A DNA stretch of 16,840 bases, taken from Elusimicrobia bacterium RIFOXYB2_FULL_48_7. GTDB lineage: Bacteria; Elusimicrobiota; Endomicrobiia; CG1-02-37-114; XYA2-FULL-39-19. The position numbers and the translations under genes were made by a program. Location: positions 1 through 16,840 of the forward strand of contig MGVM01000011.1 of the NCBI GenBank assembly GCA_001800495.1. The letters run 5' to 3'. The notes beneath the pieces were generated by a model. The model was not told the origin of the DNA and did not search any database. It saw only the letters and a program-made list of their open reading frames with translations. Numbering within the stretch: the stretch's first letter is position 1; each line of letters begins with the position of its first letter. Positions 12,244 through 16,840 of this stretch are shown in pieces.

Positions 12244-14160
12244 ATGTCTCTCAGATTACCCAACATCATCAGCGACAACATGGTGCTTCAGCAGGGCGTG
12301 AAAACGCGCATCTGGGGCTGGGCCGATCCGGGTGAAACTGTAAACGTCAGCATTGCGGGCAGGTCAGCGGCCGCGAAAGCGGATCCCGCAGGAAAATGGC
12401 TGGCTGTTTTAAGCCCGCTTAAACCCGGCGGGCCGTTTGAAATGGAAATAAAGGCCGGGCCCGGCGGTAAAGCAGAAACGCTGAAAATAAAAAACATACT
12501 TATCGGCGAGGTGTGGCTTGCTTCCGGCCAGTCAAACATGGAAATGAGGGTGCGCGACCTGAAAAAATGCGGCACGTTCAGCAAAAACGTCAATTACCCG
12601 CGCATACGCCTGTTCGAGGTTGCCCAAACTGCGTCATTTGAACCGCTTGATGATGCTAGCGGCAAATGGGTTGAATGCAACGAGAATACCGTGAAGGATT
12701 TTTCCGCTGCAGCGTATTTTTTCGCGCGCGATGTCTTCAAGGGTACCGGGAGCCCTGTCGGCATGATAGGGAGCTACTGGGGCGGCACCAAAGCCGAGGT
12801 GTGGACTGACAAGCAAACTCTTGAAAACCTGGGAGGTTATGAAGAAGACATCGCCATGGCGCACCCGTTCTCGCCGGAAGAAAAGCAAAGATTCAGCGGG
12901 GAGTGGGAAAAAGCGGCAAACCAGCCGGACCCGGGCAACAAGGGCCTCGGGCTGGGCTATGCTTCGCCTGATTTTGACGACACTTCCTGGCAACTTATGG
13001 AAATGCCTTCATACTGGGAAGACAACGGGCACGATATCGACGGCGCTGTGTGGTTCCGAAGGGAAATCGACATACCGGAAGCCATGGCAGGCAAAGAACT
13101 GCGGCTGGGGCTCGGTGCGGTTGATGATTTTGATACCACGTATTTTAACGGCGTAGAAGTAGGCGCAACCGGCAGGGAAACGCCAAACTGGTATGAATTC
13201 CAGCGCGATTACAAAGTGCCGGTGGAACTCGTCAAGCCCGGGAAAAACGTCATCGCCGTGCGCGTGTTTGACTTTTATGACAAGGGCGGTATGACAGGCC
13301 CCGCAGAAAACATGGCCTTAACCGCTGCCGGTATGGGCCAAGTGCCCGGGCCAGGCGAAACAATCAGCATTTCCGGGTTCTGGAAATATAAAATTGAAAC
13401 GGTGCTGGACCGCCCGTACCTGAAACTCAAAAACCCGGACAGGCCGCATGATTTCGCGACGACACTTTATAACGGGATGATAAACCCGGTCGTCAATTTC
13501 AATATCAAGGGCATTATCTGGTACCAGGGCGAATCAAATGAGCGCAAGGCGAAGGAATACGAGCGGCTTTTCAAGGCGATGATAACGCTGTGGAGAAAAT
13601 CATGGCAGAACCCGAAGATGCCGTTCCTTTTTGTCCAGCTGGCGAATTTCAGGAACCGCCGCAGTACCGCGGTTGAATACTGCGGCTGGGCGCAGGTGCG
13701 CGAATCCCAGCTGAAAACGCTTGAGCTTCCCGCCACCGGCATGGCAGTTATCATAGACATCGGCGAAGCAAACGATATCCACCCGCAAAACAAGCTGGAC
13801 GTGGGCAAACGGCTGGCATTAATAGCGCTGGGAAAGTTTTACAGCAAGGGCGGCGAGTATTACGGGCCGATGTACGACTCGGTAAAGTTCAAGGGCGGCA
13901 AAGCGGAGGTCTCATTCACCCACGCGAAGAAGGGGCTGAAAGTGAAAGGCGACAAAAAACCGTTCGGTTTTGCCATCGCCGGCGAAAAGAACAAGTTTGT
14001 AGCCGCCCACGCGAAAATACAGGGCAGCAAAGTGCTTGTTTGGAATAATAAGATCAAAAACCCCACGGCGGTGCGCTACGGCTGGGCCAACAACCCGCCC
14101 TGCAACCTATATAATATGGAAGGCCTTCCCGCCTCCCCCTTCCGCACCGACAACTGGTAA
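12244..14160 (+). CDS. Sialate O-acetylesterase-family (SASA) carbohydrate esterase with inserted jelly-roll domain
   Basis: This 638-residue protein has the SGNH-like SASA layout. The N-terminal beta domain begins LRLPNIISDNMVLQQ, then WLASGQSNMEM holds the nucleophile Ser97. WYQGESN (426-432) is the second block, and DIHPQNK with Asp511 and His513 completes the catalytic set. Between about 217 and 360 lies an inserted GH2-type jelly-roll (galactose-binding-like) domain with FRREIDIP and VDDFDTTYFNG. Family members remove O-acetyl groups from sialic acids or plant/algal polysaccharides; the substrate here is unknown. Most homologues have a signal peptide before the LRLP segment, but this one starts right at it, and GGAGG at 12233-12237 fixes that start. 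It may therefore be cytoplasmic, or the export signal is missing. It converges on a glycoside-hydrolase-like gene that carries a similar jelly-roll. Confidence 0.88.
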   Translation: MSLRLPNIISDNMVLQQGVKTRIWGWADPGETVNVSIAGRSAAAKADPAGKWLAVLSPLKPGGPFEMEIKAGPGGKAETLKIKNILIGEVWLASGQSNMEMRVRDLKKCGTFSKNVNYPRIRLFEVAQTASFEPLDDASGKWVECNENTVKDFSAAAYFFARDVFKGTGSPVGMIGSYWGGTKAEVWTDKQTLENLGGYEEDIAMAHPFSPEEKQRFSGEWEKAANQPDPGNKGLGLGYASPDFDDTSWQLMEMPSYWEDNGHDIDGAVWFRREIDIPEAMAGKELRLGLGAVDDFDTTYFNGVEVGATGRETPNWYEFQRDYKVPVELVKPGKNVIAVRVFDFYDKGGMTGPAENMALTAAGMGQVPGPGETISISGFWKYKIETVLDRPYLKLKNPDRPHDFATTLYNGMINPVVNFNIKGIIWYQGESNERKAKEYERLFKAMITLWRKSWQNPKMPFLFVQLANFRNRRSTAVEYCGWAQVRESQLKTLELPATGMAVIIDIGEANDIHPQNKLDVGKRLALIALGKFYSKGGEYYGPMYDSVKFKGGKAEVSFTHAKKGLKVKGDKKPFGFAIAGEKNKFVAAHAKIQGSKVLVWNNKIKNPTAVRYGWANNPPCNLYNMEGLPASPFRTDNW

Positions 14161-14163
14161 AAA

Positions 14164-14178
14164 AGGGGACGGTCCCCT
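14164..14178. terminator. Hairpin between convergent genes, possible bidirectional terminator
   Basis: AGGGGAC (14164-14170) and GTCCCCT (14172-14178) are complementary around one central base, so a real hairpin would be AGGGG/CCCCT with a 5-nt loop. TGGTA (14155-14159) and TACCA (14180-14184) can extend the pairing over both stop codons. An A-run on the 5' side reads as a T-run for the minus-strand transcript, which suits termination of the leftward gene. The central GGGACGGT is shared with element E. Confidence 0.5.
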
Positions 14179-16840
14179 CTACCACCTGTAGAACTTATAC
14201 GGATCGAAGCGCGCTTTTGCGTAATCATCCGACGGCAGATAGAAAAACGCTTCCGGCTTCTTGAAAGCTATCTTGTCCGGCCCTTTCATCAGCCCGCCTT
14301 CCTGGTACTCGTCAAAACAGCGCACAGTCACGGTGTTGGGCTTGTCGAACTGTATCAGATTTTCCGGTATGGGGTAGTAGCGCTTTGCGGAGTAGTAATT
14401 TTTCGTCTCTTTGCCGGTCTTTCCTATCGGCTGGCCGTTGAAGTAGCTCCAGTCCATATCGTCCACGTTGCCCATCTCAAGGAAAAGCGGTATGCCCTTC
14501 AATGAAGAAGGTATCACCACGGTTTTCTGGTACCACGCGTAGCCGTCGTACGGCTGTTTGCCGTCCACGTTCGGGTTCGGCGTGAGTTCATTCTGCGATT
14601 CCCACGAACCCGGCACATTCATCTTTTTGAAACCGTCTTTCCATTCTGTCTTGTACCAGCCCTCTGATTCGCCCTTGTCGTTAAGGTCTATCTTGAAATT
14701 CCACGCGCCGGCAAGGTCTATTTCCTGCTGTTTTTCAATGCCGTCCATGTATTGCGGCGTATTCCCCTTGAATTGCGCGCCCAGGTTCGCCAGGACTATC
14801 GCTACCTGCCTGTTCATTTTATACCTGCCCCTGTACCTGCGCTGGTTGATTTCCTTGTTCGTGAAATAGAGCGGGTCTATCTGGCAGATTATCAGCCGCC
14901 CCCCGTTCGGGCCGATGTTCTGCGAGTAAAGCGGGTACTGTTTGTCGGGGAGCGGCAGGGAGAAATTATCCTTCCAGTAGAAGTCGCCCGCGCTCATTCC
15001 CGCCGACATGCCGGCGGTTTCCCCCTGCTTCGGGTAGAACCAGTAACCCTCCATGCTGTGGCCGATGATATTGGCGCCCAGCATCCTGGCAAGTTCAACC
15101 GGGTTCTTCACCGCCAGCAGAAGCACCGTGCCGCCTTTTGAAAGGTGCGCGGTTAGCTGCTGCCTGTTTTTAGTGACAAAGTTGAAGAGGCCGTCTTCGC
15201 CGAGCACAAGCACCGCGTCTTTCGACGCGTCCTGCGCCGCGCTGCCCAGGTCTCCGGCAACCGTAAAATCTGCGCCGGATGATTCAAGTATATCCTTCCC
15301 GTGCGCTCCGCCCGCATAAACAATTGCAGTCTCTTTGGCGGCCGCGCGTTTGTCGGCGTAATCTATTATGTTTTTTGTTATCAGCTCTATCACCGGGCTA
15401 TCCGCCGTCCTGCCTGTAACGTCAAGCTGGCAGTAAAGTATCATTCCCTTGCCTATTTTTTCCTCCATCAGCGGAGTGTATGCCAGGTCAAAACCCTGGT
15501 GGAGCAGGTGTAGAAAAGCGCCCCTGTGGGGTTTTTCAATAACCACACTTGCTACCATTCCCCGGTTGCCGTTCTTAAAAGGGTGCTCACCGTATGCTTC
15601 TTTCGTTGGCACCGGGAACGCTTCAAGGAGCGTGCCTTCGCCGGTCCAGTCGGCAAGGTCTTCCTGGGAAAGCCCTTTCGTCACGGGGTTCCCGCTTATA
15701 GGCAGGAAAACATGGCGCGCGCTGGCTTCCACCGCGTAGAGTTTGCAGTATTTCTCAAGGTCCGGTTTTGTCTGCTCGAACACCAGCACGTTTAGCCCGT
15801 TCTTCACAAGCGCGGCAATATCAGGAACTTTTTTATAAAGCTCTGAAATTGATTCCCTGCCGACTATCAGCAGGTCTCCGGAGCCGAGCTTCGCGCTCGA
15901 TAATGCCGGGTCCCCGAATTTTATTTTCAAGGCCTGCAGCGTTTTCTTTGTGAGCCCCTTTGTGTCTATCAGCCAGGTTTTTCTGGTTTGTTTCACCGCA
16001 GCAATGGCGCCAGCCGGGTCCACCGGGTGGACCTGCATGTCAAGCTTGTCTTTTTCAACGAACTGCCCGTTAATTTTCCTTGAAAGAACAACCGTGTAAG
16101 GCGTCTTCTGCGCCACGTCCGGCGCGTTAAGCGTGAATTCAATGAATTGTATGTCGCCGGGTTTTGCCTTTATATCCAGCTCCTTCTGCTGGACCGGGGC
16201 GCCTGAGGCATCCCGAAGTTCAACTTTCATTTTTTCCGATTTCGGCTCGAACCTGTCGTTGACCCACACTATGGACTTTGAAATAATTGCCTTTCCGCGG
16301 TAGGCGTGCTGCTTATCGGTGAATTTTTCCTTCTTCCCCCCGCCGATGAAGAACAGTTCGGGGTCCAGCCACTCGCGGTATTTATCGAAAAGTATTGTCC
16401 TTGCGGAGTACTTGGGTTTGTAGCGCAGCATAGTCTTGATGCCGGGCGTCTTGAAGCTTGCGTACTGCGCGGGGCCGTCAGCCGGCACGTAATTGAGGTT
16501 AAGCCGCCTGTCCACGGACTCGTAGGGGTCCATTCCGCTTATGCCCCACGCGCGCCAGTATTTCATGAAATCGCCCATGAACGCCTGGCTTGGCAGGACC
16601 TGCCCGAACGGCCTGCCTTCAGTTTCGCTTACGTAATAATAATACTTGTGCATGTCGGCGTATTTATCGGAACCGTCTTCAATGGCCTTGCGCTCAACCG
16701 GCGAATCTACCACAGTTTTCATCCTGGCGAAGGTTTCCATGGCATAGGCCTCGGGGCCAAGGAACATTGCGCCGTATTCCGCGTAAAGCGGCTCGCTTGC
16801 AAGCACGAACCCGTGGTCAAGCCGGGCGTGGAAATACGTA
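14179..16840 (-). CDS. Very large glycoside-hydrolase-like multidomain protein, 5' end outside window
   Basis: The frame stays open through the window edge, so the start is not visible; 886 residues are seen and a GTG at 16806 is only an internal codon. From the visible N-terminus come: a barrel-like piece (LDHGFVLASEPLYAEYGAMF, WRAWGISGMDPYE) reminiscent of GH2-type TIM barrels; an Ig-like beta domain (about 170-270, ISKSIVWVNDRFEPKS); one or two Rossmann/glutamine-amidotransferase-like segments (about 275-410 and 490-580, with LLIVGRESI and VLVLGEDGLF); and a C-terminal jelly-roll (about 697-860) with NVPGSWE, WYQKTVVIP and VDDMDWSYFNG. The jelly-roll being last is the reverse of normal GH2 order. 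Residue numbers count from 16806. The likely role is polysaccharide or glycoconjugate breakdown alongside the convergent esterase. Substrate and catalytic residues cannot be named because part of the barrel is missing. Confidence 0.72.
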   Translation of the reverse strand, partial: TYFHARLDHGFVLASEPLYAEYGAMFLGPEAYAMETFARMKTVVDSPVERKAIEDGSDKYADMHKYYYYVSETEGRPFGQVLPSQAFMGDFMKYWRAWGISGMDPYESVDRRLNLNYVPADGPAQYASFKTPGIKTMLRYKPKYSARTILFDKYREWLDPELFFIGGGKKEKFTDKQHAYRGKAIISKSIVWVNDRFEPKSEKMKVELRDASGAPVQQKELDIKAKPGDIQFIEFTLNAPDVAQKTPYTVVLSRKINGQFVEKDKLDMQVHPVDPAGAIAAVKQTRKTWLIDTKGLTKKTLQALKIKFGDPALSSAKLGSGDLLIVGRESISELYKKVPDIAALVKNGLNVLVFEQTKPDLEKYCKLYAVEASARHVFLPISGNPVTKGLSQEDLADWTGEGTLLEAFPVPTKEAYGEHPFKNGNRGMVASVVIEKPHRGAFLHLLHQGFDLAYTPLMEEKIGKGMILYCQLDVTGRTADSPVIELITKNIIDYADKRAAAKETAIVYAGGAHGKDILESSGADFTVAGDLGSAAQDASKDAVLVLGEDGLFNFVTKNRQQLTAHLSKGGTVLLLAVKNPVELARMLGANIIGHSMEGYWFYPKQGETAGMSAGMSAGDFYWKDNFSLPLPDKQYPLYSQNIGPNGGRLIICQIDPLYFTNKEINQRRYRGRYKMNRQVAIVLANLGAQFKGNTPQYMDGIEKQQEIDLAGAWNFKIDLNDKGESEGWYKTEWKDGFKKMNVPGSWESQNELTPNPNVDGKQPYDGYAWYQKTVVIPSSLKGIPLFLEMGNVDDMDWSYFNGQPIGKTGKETKNYYSAKRYYPIPENLIQFDKPNTVTVRCFDEYQEGGLMKGPDKIAFKKPEAFFYLPSDDYAKARFDPYKFYRW

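Noticed and set aside
15000..15025. Short tandem AGMS repeat in the hydrolase-like protein
   Set aside because: It comprises about two to three units only, with differing codons; it looks like a flexible loop rather than a meaningful repeat.
16804..16806. GTG as the start of the large hydrolase-like gene
   Set aside because: The frame remains open to the window edge with protein-like sequence (ARLDHGF) before it, so the true start lies outside.

Overview
The window looks like chromosomal DNA from an anaerobic, Gram-negative-type bacterium, probably from a poorly cultured lineage. The signs are a type IV (pseudo)pilin start, a ferredoxin-dependent 2-oxoacid oxidoreductase, a glycine decarboxylase split into GcvPA and GcvPB, and large polysaccharide-degrading enzymes. 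Omnitrophota/Elusimicrobiota-like or PVC-like groups would fit, but the sequence alone does not settle the phylum. Genes are packed tightly: no gene-free gap exceeds about 85 bases, and I see no tRNA, rRNA, CRISPR array or transposase gene.

Layout. (1) Minus strand, 1-2580: the first 31 codons of a prepilin-like gene, a GT39/ArnT-type membrane glycosyltransferase, and a cysteine-synthase-family PLP enzyme whose stop codon overlaps the glycosyltransferase start. (2) Plus strand, 2661-6147: full-length PTS enzyme I, a secreted HExxH metallopeptidase-like protein and a beta-phosphoglucomutase-like HAD hydrolase, all overlapping end to end. (3) Plus strand, 6175-8178: ferredoxin, alpha and beta subunits of a KorDAB/Vor-type 2-oxoacid:ferredoxin oxidoreductase, with no gamma subunit next to them. 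(4) Plus strand, 8238-12211: gcvH, gcvPA, gcvPB and a lipoate-protein ligase family gene. These supply three polypeptides of the glycine cleavage system plus the enzyme likely to lipoylate GcvH; gcvT and the dihydrolipoyl dehydrogenase gene are absent. (5) Plus strand, 12244-14160: a sialate O-acetylesterase-family enzyme, converging on a very long glycoside-hydrolase-like protein (minus strand, 14179 to the window edge). Both carry the same kind of jelly-roll carbohydrate-binding module.

The most unusual content is a set of short palindromic elements placed just behind stop codons and, in one case, inside a gene. Two (5446-5484 and 8186-8218) share a 19-nt core that folds the same way, with compensatory changes in its stem and unrelated but still palindromic outer arms. 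Two others (8617-8652 and 11902-11938) share a 28-nt core with one mismatch, again with different but self-complementary outer arms. One copy is read in frame inside the lipoate ligase gene; another is in frame at the N-terminus of the HAD protein. One copy is flanked by a 10-bp direct repeat that duplicates the gcvH ribosome binding site, as expected for an insertion with target duplication. A separate 20-bp perfect inverted repeat (11468-11528) shares the motif GGGACGGT with a hairpin at 14164-14178. Together these suggest small non-autonomous repeat families resembling Rickettsia palindromic elements or REP/MITE-type repeats.

Several genes (pilin, the PLP enzyme, korD) have a promoter-like -35/-10 pair with 17-bp spacing whose -10 box ends only 6-9 nt before the ATG, with no clear Shine-Dalgarno for pilin and korD. 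This suggests leaderless transcripts.
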